Assembly (NCBI RefSeq): GCF_019052805.1 | Contig: NZ_JAHQRJ010000001.1 | Location: forward strand, 1,674,001-1,738,000 | Direction of reading: 5' to 3' | Length of the DNA stretch: 64,000 nt | DNA from: Noviherbaspirillum sp. L7-7A | GTDB lineage: Bacteria > Pseudomonadota > Gammaproteobacteria > Burkholderiales > Burkholderiaceae_D | In this document: positions 43,636 to 52,612 of the stretch, in pieces | Layout: the number at the start of each line of letters is the position of its first letter | Position numbering within the stretch: position 1 is the stretch's first letter | The notes under the pieces: model-generated | What the model was told of the DNA's origin: nothing | The model's input: only the letters and a program-made list of their open reading frames with translations | Databases searched by the model: none | Translations under genes and position numbers: made by a program

Positions 43636-43977
43636 TCAGGTGCAGGTGAAATAGACCAGACGCGACAGCGAGGAATCGAAGTACAGCGCATGCCACGGAA
43701 TGGCCACCAGTGCGTTTCCAGGACGCGACAGCAGCATCACATAGCGCAACTGCCGGCTGCGCACATCGATCAGGATCGATCGCACCGCGCCGACCCAGTC
43801 GCCGGCGGCAGTCACTACCGGACAACCCTGCAGCATTTCGGTTGCGCTGGCATCTCGCGCGAACATGCTGGAAAGGCGCGGCGCGCGCGCTCGGCCCGGA
43901 CGCGTCGCGGCGCCTCCTTTCAGCACTCGCAATGTGCCGCGTGCACCGTTCGGGTATCGTTTTAAGCGGCTTTCCAT
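43636..43977 (-). CDS. PRC-barrel domain protein
   Basis: A 113-residue protein. A basic disordered N-terminus precedes a PRC-barrel-like fold: GDWVGAVRSILIDVRSRQLRYVML and LVAIPWHALYFD are its recognisable strands. PRC-barrels occur in photosynthetic reaction centre H subunits, RimM and many stress-induced bacterial proteins. In this context (Hsp20 fusion, hemerythrin, BON) a stress-related role is likely. It is 69 bases upstream of the SRPBCC-Hsp20 gene. Confidence 0.78.
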   Translation of the reverse strand: MESRLKRYPNGARGTLRVLKGGAATRPGRARAPRLSSMFARDASATEMLQGCPVVTAAGDWVGAVRSILIDVRSRQLRYVMLLSRPGNALVAIPWHALYFDSSLSRLVYFTCT

Positions 43978-44241
43978 GGATGTCCTCTGTCATGCGTTGG
44001 TACGATCATGTACAAAGGTAGGCAACAAGCATGCCCAAGCCGCGGCGTCACCCATGCCGGCAAGGGCTGCGGGAACGTGCGCGAGCCTCAGTAAATTTTG
44101 CAGGCAGTCGCGGTAAAGAATGCAAGATGGACAATGAACGTTCCCGGCCCGGCGTCTGGCGCGGCGTGTGACAAACGGTTACACAAGTCATGGGCATGAA
44201 GATTGCTCGCGCAATTACTGGACGCTTTCGGGGAGAACGCC

Positions 44242-44775
44242 ATGGGCCGCAAGGCAGCCGACATCATCGACATGTTGACCGAGGATCACGACCGCCTGCT
44301 AGTGCTGTTTGCCGCCTTTGAAAGGCTGCGCGAGAGCGCTGCCGACGATGCGCGCCAGACACTGGTGGAGTTGGCCTGCACCGAGATCGTGATCCATGCC
44401 CAGGTCAAGGAAGAGCATTTGTATCCGGCACTGGCAGAAGTGATGGACGATACCTTCATGCTCGAACAGGCGGAAGTCGAACACGCCATCATCCGCCGGC
44501 TGGTCGGCGAACTCGAAACCATGCAGGCCGGCGACCGGCTCTATAACGCCAAGTTCACGACGCTGGCAAGCTGCATTGGACACCATATCGAAGATGAGCA
44601 AACCCGGCTGTTCCCGCAACTCGACGGCCTTGACCTGTCATTCGATGCACTGACCTGCGACATCCGCACGCGGCGGCATGAACTGCGCAGCGAATTCGGC
44701 ATGCCCGATGCCGATAACGAGGACGACAGTTATCGCTATCACGTGGTGCGCCGCCCGCATTACCGCCATCACTGA
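44242..44775 (+). CDS. Hemerythrin HHE domain protein
   Basis: A 177-residue four-helix di-iron protein. Histidine/acidic ligands are visible in LTEDHDRLL, IVIHAQVKEEHLYPAL, VEHAIIRRLV and GHHIEDEQTRLFPQ, a complete HHE set. Such proteins bind O2 or act as oxygen/redox/iron-sulfur repair sensors. The ATG at 44242 follows GGGGAGAA, and an earlier in-frame start is rejected. It diverges from the minus-strand PRC gene. Confidence 0.9.
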   Translation: MGRKAADIIDMLTEDHDRLLVLFAAFERLRESAADDARQTLVELACTEIVIHAQVKEEHLYPALAEVMDDTFMLEQAEVEHAIIRRLVGELETMQAGDRLYNAKFTTLASCIGHHIEDEQTRLFPQLDGLDLSFDALTCDIRTRRHELRSEFGMPDADNEDDSYRYHVVRRPHYRHH

Positions 44776-44787
44776 CCTTCACAGGCG

Positions 44788-45288
44788 CTATCCGTCCTTG
44801 CGGATCACGCTGAACTCGCCATCCGGCTCCAGAAACGCCTTCTTCACCTGCGCCAGGTCGTCCACGCCCTGCTGGCGCAGCTGCGTCCAGAGTTCATCCT
44901 CGGTGATGTACTCGCGCCGCATATTGGCGCGCAACATGCGGCCGTCCTTGACGAGCAGCAGCGGAGGCGCTTCGGTGAAACGGGCAAAGGCGGGAAAGTG
45001 AAAGCTGAGGCGGTCGAGGAGCGCGTTCCAGAAGATCAGGGTGCCAACCAGCACCATGCCGTCGGCAACCGAGGTGTATTCGCCGGACATGCCGTTCTGG
45101 GCCGCATCGGCGACGATGACCAGGATAAGGATGTCTGCCACGCCAACCGAGCCGACATCCCGTCGCACGACAAAGCGGAAGATCACGAACAGGAACCAGT
45201 ACATTGCCGTGCCGCGTACGACGACTTCAAGCGGCGACACGCCGAAGGCGAACACTTCGGCCCAATCGACGTCGAAGATGCCGGTCAT
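44788..45288 (-). CDS. YetF/DUF421 membrane protein
   Basis: A 166-residue protein with three N-terminal helices (SPLEVVVRGTAMYWFLFVIFRF onward) and a cytoplasmic YetF domain including LLVKDGRMLRANMRREYITEDEL. DUF421 proteins are widespread, small membrane proteins of unknown function, often in spore or stress clusters. Confidence 0.85.
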   Translation of the reverse strand: MTGIFDVDWAEVFAFGVSPLEVVVRGTAMYWFLFVIFRFVVRRDVGSVGVADILILVIVADAAQNGMSGEYTSVADGMVLVGTLIFWNALLDRLSFHFPAFARFTEAPPLLLVKDGRMLRANMRREYITEDELWTQLRQQGVDDLAQVKKAFLEPDGEFSVIRKDG

Positions 45289-45346
45289 GCCTGCGCCGCC
45301 GGGACGGCGGTCAGGCGGATGACGGCAAGGTCATCCGCCGCGCGCA

Positions 45347-45859
45347 TCACTTCTTGATTTCGAGCTTGTTGCTGACCTGCTTGACGCCGTCGATGTTCTT
45401 GGCCAGCGTGGCCGCCTTGTCGATCTGCGCCTGGCTTTCGACGAAACCGCTCAGCATCACATCGCCCTTGTTGGTCTCGACATTGATGTCCGTACCCTTC
45501 ACCTCGGCGTCGGCCAGCAGCGCTGCCTTGACCTTGCCGGTGATGGCGGAATCGCTCAGCGCATCGCCGGCCTTGTCGGTGGCATTGTTGGCGGCGGTGC
45601 CCGCAGCGGCGGCGGCATTGTTGGCGGCGGCGGCGGCATTATTGGCGGCGGCGGCGGCATTGTCAGCGGCCGGCGCGGTGGTGGTGCCAGTGGTTGCGGC
45701 AGGCGCGGCCGGCGTGGTCGTGGTGGTGGTTGTGGTTGCGGTGGTGCCGCTGGCCGCCGGCGTGGTGGCCGTGTCATCGGCCTTCTTGCAGGCGCCGAGC
45801 ATGGCGGTCGACAGCAGCAGGGCCATCATCAGTGCGGAAGTGCGTGTGGTGTTTTTCAT
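45347..45859 (-). CDS. BON-domain lipoprotein, OsmY-like
   Basis: A 170-residue lipoprotein. The signal ends LGACKKADD (lipobox LGAC). The middle is a low-complexity Thr/Ala/Asn section with three repeats of NNAAAAA. The C-terminal BON domain (SAITGKVKAALLADAEVKGTDINVET... GDVMLSGFVESQAQIDKA) is like one OsmY repeat, which bind membranes or stabilise the envelope. OsmY-like proteins are osmotically and starvation induced. Confidence 0.88.
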   Translation of the reverse strand: MKNTTRTSALMMALLLSTAMLGACKKADDTATTPAASGTTATTTTTTTTPAAPAATTGTTTAPAADNAAAAANNAAAAANNAAAAAGTAANNATDKAGDALSDSAITGKVKAALLADAEVKGTDINVETNKGDVMLSGFVESQAQIDKAATLAKNIDGVKQVSNKLEIKK

Positions 45860-45955
45860 GGTAAATCCCCCCAAAAAGGTTGTTAGAACCTGGTTCAGGA
45901 CGCTGCGGGCCGCGTAGCCCGCGATGCGTCGTCTTGTGAATCAATACCTGGCGGT

Positions 45956-46486
45956 TCAGCGCGCCGCGCCGCTGGCGGTAGTGCCCGACGTGCCGGCACC
46001 AGTGCCGGTAGTGCCCGAAGGCCCGGCGCCGGTGGCGCCAGTGCTGCCGGAAGTGCCGTCGCCGGTGGTGCTGCCGGACATGCCGGCGCCGGCCGAGCCG
46101 GTGCTGCCCGAAGCGGTGCTGCCTGCGCCGCTGCTGCCGGCGCTGCCCGACATGCCGCCGCCGGCCGAGCCGCTGGTGGAGCCGGATGATCCCGTCGCGC
46201 CGGTGCCGCCGGCCGTGCCCGCGGTGCTGCCATCGGAAGTCGTGCCGGCCGCCGTGCCGCCGGAGGTGGTGGAACCGGCGGTCGAGCCGCCGGACATGGT
46301 GCCGCCCGTGCTGCCGCTGCCGGTGCTGCCAGTCGACGGCGAGGCGGTGGTGCTTGGCGTGGTGGCGCTGCTGGTCGAGGCGCCGGGCGACGTGGTGTCG
46401 GCAGCCCGGCGTTCGCAGCCAACCAGCGCTGCGCTGATCACGGCTGTGGCCAGCATGGCCTGGGACAGTCTGGATAGTGATTGCAT
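45956..46486 (-). CDS. Ser/Gly/Thr-rich low-complexity lipoprotein
   Basis: A 176-residue exported protein. A lipobox LVGC follows the hydrophobic signal MLATAVISAALVGCERR. The rest is almost wholly Ser, Gly, Thr and Ala, in short repeats (GSTGSGSTG, SGSAGGGMSG, TGTGAGTSGTT). It is disordered and probably exposed. The gene contains a long GCC/GGT-rich quasi-repeat (about 46010-46330) prone to length variation. It is 96 bases upstream of the BON lipoprotein gene and transcribed in the same direction. Function unknown. Confidence 0.7.
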   Translation of the reverse strand: MQSLSRLSQAMLATAVISAALVGCERRAADTTSPGASTSSATTPSTTASPSTGSTGSGSTGGTMSGGSTAGSTTSGGTAAGTTSDGSTAGTAGGTGATGSSGSTSGSAGGGMSGSAGSSGAGSTASGSTGSAGAGMSGSTTGDGTSGSTGATGAGPSGTTGTGAGTSGTTASGAAR

Positions 46487-46839
46487 GTTCACTCCTTGAT
46501 CCTGGTTTGGGTTGGATTGCCTTCGCAATGCAAGTCGCTTTGTTCACGTGCTTGCCGGGCGCGCCCGGCAAGCGTGGAGCGTGCGTTTCCTGCATTGCCA
46601 GATTGCAAACCCGCTTTGTGGATTGTGTTATTGCAGTTTCCGTGCCAAGGTTTAAATCCGGCGAAAGCCATAAGAAACAGTCGGTTGGGCTTAATTCAAG
46701 GAAACTGCTCGAAGCCAGGGGTAAAACTTACATGCAACAAAGGCAATCGTTACATTCATTACGGATAGGAGATGGGGCGTGCAGCTACGCCACATAAGCA
46801 GGCGCGGCGCTGCCAGCGGGCAGCGCCGGGAGGAGAAAG
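46487..46839. other. 353-base intergenic region
   Basis: Between the Ser/Gly/Thr-rich lipoprotein and dusA, both on the minus strand. No convincing gene is seen; one hairpin (46806-46827) lies at the end near dusA. Confidence 0.6.
46806..46827 (-). terminator. Hairpin just after dusA
   Basis: A perfect 9-bp stem GGCGCTGCC (46806-46814) and GGCAGCGCC (46819-46827) with an AGCG loop, 12 bases downstream of the dusA stop on the minus strand. No T tract follows, so function as a terminator is probable rather than certain. Confidence 0.5.
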
Positions 46840-47850
46840 TCAGGCAGCGGCAGGCAAGCTGGCCAGGGCGTCCAGCAGTAGTGCCGGGTCGCCCTTGGCC
46901 AGTTGCTTCGGGTCCGACAGCATTTGCCTGAAGCGGCGGGCGCCGGGCAGGCCCATGGTGAGACCCAGCATGTGGCGGGTGATGCTGTTGAGCCGAAGTC
47001 CGCCCCCCGGTGCATCCGGACCATGCAGGTCGAGTTGCTCGCGGATATAGGGAAGCATGGCCGCCAGCACGTCGGCGCGCGACCTCGGCGCGGCGGTGTC
47101 CCCGTAGTAGCGGGCGTCGAATTCGGCCATGATCCATGGATTATGGTAAGCCTCGCGACCCAGCATCACGCCATCGACATGCTGCAGATGGGTGTCGATC
47201 TCGGCCAGCGTGCGCACGCCGCCGTTGAGGATGATTTCCAGCGCAGGGAAATCGCGCTTGAGGCGGTAGGCACACTCATAGCGCAGCGGCGGGATCTCAC
47301 GGTTTTCCTTCGGGCTCAGGCCCTTCAGGATCGCATTGCGGGCATGCACGATGAAGGTGGCGCAGCCAGCCTCGGCGATGGTGCCCACGAAGTCGCGCAC
47401 GAAATCATAGGACTCGTGCTGGTCGAGGCCAATGCGATGCTTGACGGTGACATCGATATCGACCGCATCCCGCATCGCCTTGACGCAGTCGGCCACCAGT
47501 TGCGGCTCGGCCATCAGGCAGGCGCCAAAGGCGCCCTTCTGCACCCGTTCTGACGGGCAGCCGCAATTGAGGTTGATTTCGTCATAGCCCCACTGCTGTC
47601 CCAGGCGCGCACTGTGCGCCAAGTCAGACGGATCGCTGCCGCCCAGCTGCAGGGCGACCGGATGCTCGGCGCCATCGAAGTCCAGGTGGCGCGGCACGTC
47701 GCCATGCAGCAGCGCGCCGGTGGTCACCATTTCGGTGTAGAGCCAGGTGTGGCGGCTGATCTGGCGGTGGAACATGCGGCAGTGGCGGTCCGTCCAGTCC
47801 ATCATCGGCGCGACTGAAACTGTCCTTTTCTTGTACGTGTTTGAATTCAT
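46840..47850 (-). CDS. dusA: tRNA-dihydrouridine(20/20a) synthase DusA
   Basis: A 336-residue flavoenzyme that reduces uridines in the D loop of tRNA. The N-terminus VSVAPMMDWTDRHCRMFHR is the Dus signature; the catalytic cysteine is in NLNCGCPSERVQKGAFGA; FMN-binding and tRNA-binding segments VKHRIGLD and HARNAILKGLSPKENRE follow. DusA is a known integration hotspot for mobile elements in other bacteria, but nothing mobile is seen beside this copy. The ATG at 47848-47850 is preferred because upstream frames lack homology. Confidence 0.95.
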   Translation of the reverse strand: MNSNTYKKRTVSVAPMMDWTDRHCRMFHRQISRHTWLYTEMVTTGALLHGDVPRHLDFDGAEHPVALQLGGSDPSDLAHSARLGQQWGYDEINLNCGCPSERVQKGAFGACLMAEPQLVADCVKAMRDAVDIDVTVKHRIGLDQHESYDFVRDFVGTIAEAGCATFIVHARNAILKGLSPKENREIPPLRYECAYRLKRDFPALEIILNGGVRTLAEIDTHLQHVDGVMLGREAYHNPWIMAEFDARYYGDTAAPRSRADVLAAMLPYIREQLDLHGPDAPGGGLRLNSITRHMLGLTMGLPGARRFRQMLSDPKQLAKGDPALLLDALASLPAAA

Positions 47851-48414
47851 TTGACTATCAGATACCCGTCTGCCCACAGCCTCTGGGCAAACACATGTAA
47901 TTACCGGGACTGCGGGAGACATACGGAAAAATGTCGATGCCGTCCGGCGGCGAACGAGCCTGCTTGGGTCCTTGTCTCTCGCCTGCAAGGTAACAAGGCT
48001 CGATCATGAATCCGGGTCCTGCACAGATACCTGGCGCGCGGTTGCAGGCGGGGCCGTGGACACATTGCGCAAGCTGCCGCGAGAGCAAAAGGCCTTATTT
48101 TATAACGACTGGCCAATTTGCAGGCTGAGCCGCCAGACACGCCGGTCAGTCAAGCCGTCCGGCAGGAGCAGGAAAATAGCGCCACTCGTGATGCGGAAGA
48201 TTGACTACTGCCCGGTTTCAGGAAAGAAGTAGCGTCGGCAGGATAAGCATGTCTGACCAGGGCGCATGCCATCACGCAAAAGCTGCCTCGCCAACGAGTT
48301 TTACATTGGCAATTTTTCTACAAGTTGTGTAACCTATGTTGCTTTTAGGTCACTATTTAATGTTTCCCATTGGTAACTGGATAGAAAGAAATTGCAAAAA
48401 GGTAAGCATTAACC
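47851..48414. other. 564-base intergenic region
   Basis: Divergent promoters of dusA and the PilZ gene are expected here. The only ORF of note (47972-48232, plus) has no family-like sequence. The DNA just before 48415 is AT-rich, consistent with a promoter. Confidence 0.6.
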
Positions 48415-49101
48415 ATGGATGAAATCCTCACGTTTGACTCATTGCATTTACATGCCGGAACGCGGTTGCAGATCTTGATCGTCAGGGACGTCAAGCCTAT
48501 CGCCTATTTCTCGACGCTGATCGGCTTTGTTCGCGATGAATACCTGATCGTGAAGATTCCACAGCTTGGCAAGAACATGGTGTCCATGCGCGAAGGCGAC
48601 AGGCTCATGGTCCGGGTATTTTCGGGGCTGAGCGTGGGCGTGTTCAATGTGACGGTCATGCGGGTATTCCTGCATCCGGTGTACTACCTGCATGTCTCCT
48701 TTCCCGACCTTATCCAGGGCTCGCGGCTGCGCTCGGCAATGCGGGTGAAGGTCGATGTCCCCTGCAAGGTGGTTTGTGCCAACGACCCACCGGTGGAACT
48801 GCAGGCGCGACTGGCTGACGTGAGCATGGTCGGCGCTCTGGTCGAGTCGGCAGCGGAGATCGGTGCGGAAGGCGATGAGGTGCAGCTCAGCTTCACGATT
48901 AATAACCGGTTCAGCGAGACCGAGATTCCGATCGAGACAAGAGTTATCGTGCGCAGCGCGCAGGCCAGGTCAGCGGACGAAAACGGCCCGATCGTCCACA
49001 CCTATGGCCTGGAGTTCAAGGGCTTGTCTCAGACGGACGAACTGATGCTCCAGAACTTCACCTATGAAATCATCATGAGCGACCGCCGCAATATCATCTG
49101 A
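48415..49101 (+). CDS. PilZ-domain c-di-GMP receptor
   Basis: A 228-residue protein. An N-terminal YcgR-like domain (about 1-100) precedes a PilZ domain. The PilZ c-di-GMP ligands are seen in SRLRSAMRVKVDVPC (the RxxxR-type motif) and DVSMVGALVE (D/NxSxxG). YcgR proteins slow flagellar rotation on binding c-di-GMP. It neighbours a large diguanylate cyclase 337 bases downstream on the same strand, which could be its source of the ligand. Confidence 0.85.
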   Translation: MDEILTFDSLHLHAGTRLQILIVRDVKPIAYFSTLIGFVRDEYLIVKIPQLGKNMVSMREGDRLMVRVFSGLSVGVFNVTVMRVFLHPVYYLHVSFPDLIQGSRLRSAMRVKVDVPCKVVCANDPPVELQARLADVSMVGALVESAAEIGAEGDEVQLSFTINNRFSETEIPIETRVIVRSAQARSADENGPIVHTYGLEFKGLSQTDELMLQNFTYEIIMSDRRNII

Positions 49102-49438
49102 AGCCGAAGTGAAGCAGATGCATCTCGCGCTCTCAACGCGCTTGCCGCAATGGGAGCGCGAGGCTAGCCTTAAAGGCGACAGCGAATTTTCATGCCCATT
49201 ATTCGTGCTGCGCCTTTGACAAGGCGCCGCGACTACTGCCATCGCCGCTGCAGATCATCACTCCATGTCCTCGTGGCCGCTGAAGCATTCGCTGCGCTTC
49301 GCGCGTCATGCAACAGCAGTTGGGTCCTTGTATTTAAGTCATTCTGAGGCCTGATTGCGACAGTAAGTTTCATTCATGAGTGGACGGCCAGGCACAAGTA
49401 AATAATACTTCAAGGCAATAATTTTTCCCTATTTCAAA
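49102..49438. other. 337-base intergenic region
   Basis: No gene is evident between the PilZ gene and the diguanylate cyclase. AT-rich sequence at 49380-49438 (GGCAATAATTTTTCCC...) may hold the promoter of the latter. Confidence 0.55.
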
Positions 49439-52400
49439 ATGAACTCATTTACTCAGGCGCAGGACGAAGACCTCCGCCTGGCAAGCCTGCATGCCATCGG
49501 CATTCTGGACACTCCGCCAGAAGAGCGGTTTGACCGCATCACCCGTCTGGCGCAGCGGATGTTCGGTGTGCCCATTGCCCTGGTGAGCCTGGTGGACCGG
49601 GACCGGCAGTGGTTCAAGTCCCGCTGTGGCCTGTCGGAGACGGAAACGCCCCGCACGATCGCATTTTGCGACCACGCCATTCGGCAGGAGGCTGCGCTGG
49701 TCGTGCCGGATGCCTGCGACGATTCCCGCTTTTCGAGGAACCCGCTGGTGACCGGCGAGCCGGGCATCCGCTTCTATGCCGGCCAGGCGATCAAGTCGCC
49801 AGACGGGCATGCGATCGGCACGCTGTGCATCATCGATACAAGGCCTCGTGAAATCACGGTCGGGGATCTGGCCTGCCTGAAGGATCTTGCCCATCTTGTT
49901 GAGGCGGAGATCGCACAGACCGCGCTGGCCCATGCCGCGATCAGGAACAAGCAGGCGCTCAGGCAGGCCCATGATGCATTTCGCGCCACCTTCGAGCAGG
50001 CAGCAGTCGGCATTGCCCACGTTGCACTGGATGGCACCTTCCTGCGCGTGAACCAGGCGCTGTGCGAGCTGCTGGGCTACTCGGCGGACGAGCTGATGGC
50101 AACCACTTTCCAGCACATTACCTTTCCGCCGGACCTGGAAAAAGACCTCGCCCGGACCGAAGGGCTGTTGAGCGGCCAGCAGAGAACGTTTTCGCTGGAA
50201 AAGCGTTACGTCACCAGCCACGGGGCAGTCATCTGGATCAACCTGACGACTTCCCTGCTGCGCCACGACGATGGAACGCCACGCTATTTCGTGTCCGTCA
50301 TCGAGAATATCCAGGAAAAAAAGCTTGCCGAATTCGCCCTGCAGCGGCTCAACGCCGATCTGGAGGAGCGCATCGCGGAACGCACCCAGGCCCTCGAGGA
50401 AAGCAACCGGTCGCTGCAGGTCGAAGTCGAGCAACGGGTGCGCGCGCAGGTCCGTCTCAAGGCCAGCGAAGAGCATTTCCGGACCATCATCGAAAGCGCG
50501 AACGACGCGTTCATCGCCACGGATGCCAACGGCAGCATCACTGATTGGAACAGTACCGCTGAACGCCTGTTTGGCTGGCGCCGCGACGAGGCCATCGGCA
50601 AGCGGCTGACCAATACCCTGGTTCCCCTTAAGCTGCAAGCCGAGTTCGAGAAAGGGATGAGCGAGATCCTCACCACCGGCGACAGCCCCTACCTGAACCG
50701 GCAGCTGGAAATGCGGGCCAGAACCAAGTCCGGCAGCGAGGTGCCGGTCGAGATGATGCTGACAGCGTACCGGATCGACGGCGCCGTGCTGTTCGGCGCC
50801 TTTCTGCGTGACATTACCGAGCGCAGGCAGGCAGCCAGGAGAATAGAGGAAAAGGAGCGCCTGCTCGACGCGGTGCTCGACACGATCGACGTGGGCGTCG
50901 TGGCATGCGATGCGGATGGGAGGCTGACCCTGTTCAACCGGGCTGCGCGGGCGTTCCATGGCCTGGGTCCTCAAGACCTGACGCCGGACAAATGGGCGCG
51001 GGAGTACAGGCTGTACCAGCCCGACGGCAGGACACGCCTGCGGACCGGCGACATCCCGCTGGTGCGCGCATTCAATGGCGAAACCGTCCACGACCAGGAA
51101 ATGGTAATCGCGTCAGACAACCATGCCGCGCGGGTGTTGCTGGCCAGCGGGAAGGCAATGATCGATTCGAAAGGCAAGAAGCTGGGCGCGGTGGTGGCCA
51201 TGAAGGACATCAGCGCCATCAAGCAGTCTGAACGCTGCAGCGCCGAGAGCGAGCTGCGCCTGCGGGCCATTACCGAAAACCTGCCGGTGATGATCGCGCA
51301 GGTCGACCGCGACGGCAGATTCCTGTATATCAACGAGCGCGGGGCACGCTACTACGGCAGCACCAGCGGCCATCTGACTGGCAGGCATGTGAGGCAGGCG
51401 CACGAGAAGCGGCCCGAGGAGTTCGAGATGGTCCGGCCTTACCTGGAACGGGTATTGGCGGGCGAACGGGTCAGCTTCGAGCTGGAAATGCAGCTATGGG
51501 GCAAGAAAGCGCATTACCATGCCACCTATCTGCCCAGGCACGACGCAGCGGGACGCGCCGACGGCTTCTATGCGATCGGCATGGACATCACAGCGCGCAA
51601 GAACAGCGAACTGTCGCAGGCGAAAAGCGAGGCCAGGCTGCGGACCATTACCGACAACCTGCCGGTCTATATCGCCTATGTCGACAGCGATCTGGTGTAC
51701 CGCTTTGCCAATGCCACCTACCATGACTGGCTCGGCATGTCGCCGGCCGACATGATAGGCAAGCCGGTGGTGCAGGTCATCGGCACCGATGCCTTCGAGG
51801 AACGCAAGAGCCACTTCCTGGAATGCCTGGAGGGGAAGGAGGTACGGTTCGAGATCGACATGGAAGTCAACGGCGCCACACGCTCGCTGCAGTCCGTCTA
51901 CATCCCCCAGGTAGATGACGGCAGGGTGTCGGGCATCTACATCCTGTCCACCGACATCACCACGCTCAGGCAGCAGGAGCGGCAATTGCAGGTGCAGGCC
52001 CGGGTGGATTCCCTGACCGGCCTGCTGAACCGCCGCGCCTTCGAGGAACGTCTCGGCGATGCGCTCGGCCGCATGAGCCGCACCGGTGCAAGTCTTGCGC
52101 TGCTGTATCTCGATGTAGACCATTTCAAGCAGATCAACGACACCTTCGGCCATGCCGCCGGCGATATCGTGCTGAAGGAATTCGGCCAGCGGCTGCGTCT
52201 GGCGATACGCTCGACCGATACCGTTGCCCGCCTGGGCGGCGACGAGTTCACCGTCATCCTTGATGGCGTCGGCAACGAAAAGGAAGCAGCCGGCGTGGCG
52301 CAGAAGATCCTGGAGGCCATTGCCCATCCCTTCAACGTCGAAGGACGGGACCAGGACGTATCCACCAGCATCGGCGTCGCCTTTACCAGCGCGGCTGGCA

Positions 52401-52498
52401 TCGGCATGCAGGCGCTGTCGCGTAAAGCCGATGAAGCGCTCTACGAGGTCAAGCGCGCCGGCCGCGGCCACTACCATGTGATCGTTGCGGAGAAGTGA
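49439..52498 (+). CDS. GAF/multi-PAS diguanylate cyclase
   Basis: A 1019-residue sensor that makes c-di-GMP. Order: GAF (about 10-165), then about five PAS/PAC units (starting near 175, 345, 475, 605 and 730) with a coiled coil before the second, then a GGDEF domain (about 860-1015). The active-site motif is GGDEF near residue 933. The I-site RSTD lies five residues before it, so feedback inhibition by product is likely. No EAL domain and no transmembrane helix, so it is cytoplasmic. The GAF at the N-terminus (LDTPPEERFDRITRLAQ) is of the widespread GAF-PAS-GGDEF type. The signal is unknown. Confidence 0.92.
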   Translation: MNSFTQAQDEDLRLASLHAIGILDTPPEERFDRITRLAQRMFGVPIALVSLVDRDRQWFKSRCGLSETETPRTIAFCDHAIRQEAALVVPDACDDSRFSRNPLVTGEPGIRFYAGQAIKSPDGHAIGTLCIIDTRPREITVGDLACLKDLAHLVEAEIAQTALAHAAIRNKQALRQAHDAFRATFEQAAVGIAHVALDGTFLRVNQALCELLGYSADELMATTFQHITFPPDLEKDLARTEGLLSGQQRTFSLEKRYVTSHGAVIWINLTTSLLRHDDGTPRYFVSVIENIQEKKLAEFALQRLNADLEERIAERTQALEESNRSLQVEVEQRVRAQVRLKASEEHFRTIIESANDAFIATDANGSITDWNSTAERLFGWRRDEAIGKRLTNTLVPLKLQAEFEKGMSEILTTGDSPYLNRQLEMRARTKSGSEVPVEMMLTAYRIDGAVLFGAFLRDITERRQAARRIEEKERLLDAVLDTIDVGVVACDADGRLTLFNRAARAFHGLGPQDLTPDKWAREYRLYQPDGRTRLRTGDIPLVRAFNGETVHDQEMVIASDNHAARVLLASGKAMIDSKGKKLGAVVAMKDISAIKQSERCSAESELRLRAITENLPVMIAQVDRDGRFLYINERGARYYGSTSGHLTGRHVRQAHEKRPEEFEMVRPYLERVLAGERVSFELEMQLWGKKAHYHATYLPRHDAAGRADGFYAIGMDITARKNSELSQAKSEARLRTITDNLPVYIAYVDSDLVYRFANATYHDWLGMSPADMIGKPVVQVIGTDAFEERKSHFLECLEGKEVRFEIDMEVNGATRSLQSVYIPQVDDGRVSGIYILSTDITTLRQQERQLQVQARVDSLTGLLNRRAFEERLGDALGRMSRTGASLALLYLDVDHFKQINDTFGHAAGDIVLKEFGQRLRLAIRSTDTVARLGGDEFTVILDGVGNEKEAAGVAQKILEAIAHPFNVEGRDQDVSTSIGVAFTSAAGIGMQALSRKADEALYEVKRAGRGHYHVIVAEK

Positions 52499-52572
52499 GC
52501 CGTCGGCCTGTGCGGGGCCTGAAGAGCGACTCCTTTCCCGGTGCGCTTCCAGCCGATATTGCGGCACGGGAG

Positions 52573-52601
52573 GGCCTTGCCTTCCAGGAGCAGGCAAGGC
52601 C
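52573..52601. terminator. Hairpin between converging cyclase and PepSY genes
   Basis: 10-bp perfect stem GGCCTTGCCT (52573-52582) and AGGCAAGGCC (52592-52601) with a 9-base loop. No T tract; a bidirectional terminator role is plausible. Confidence 0.4.
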
Positions 52602-52612
52602 GGGCCTGCGCA

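Noticed and set aside
46840-47850. Mobile element at dusA
   Set aside because: dusA is a known insertion target, but no integrase or att duplication is seen at either end.
47972-48232. 86-codon plus-strand ORF between dusA and the PilZ gene
   Set aside because: No ribosome site, unusual composition and no recognisable domain; treated as intergenic.
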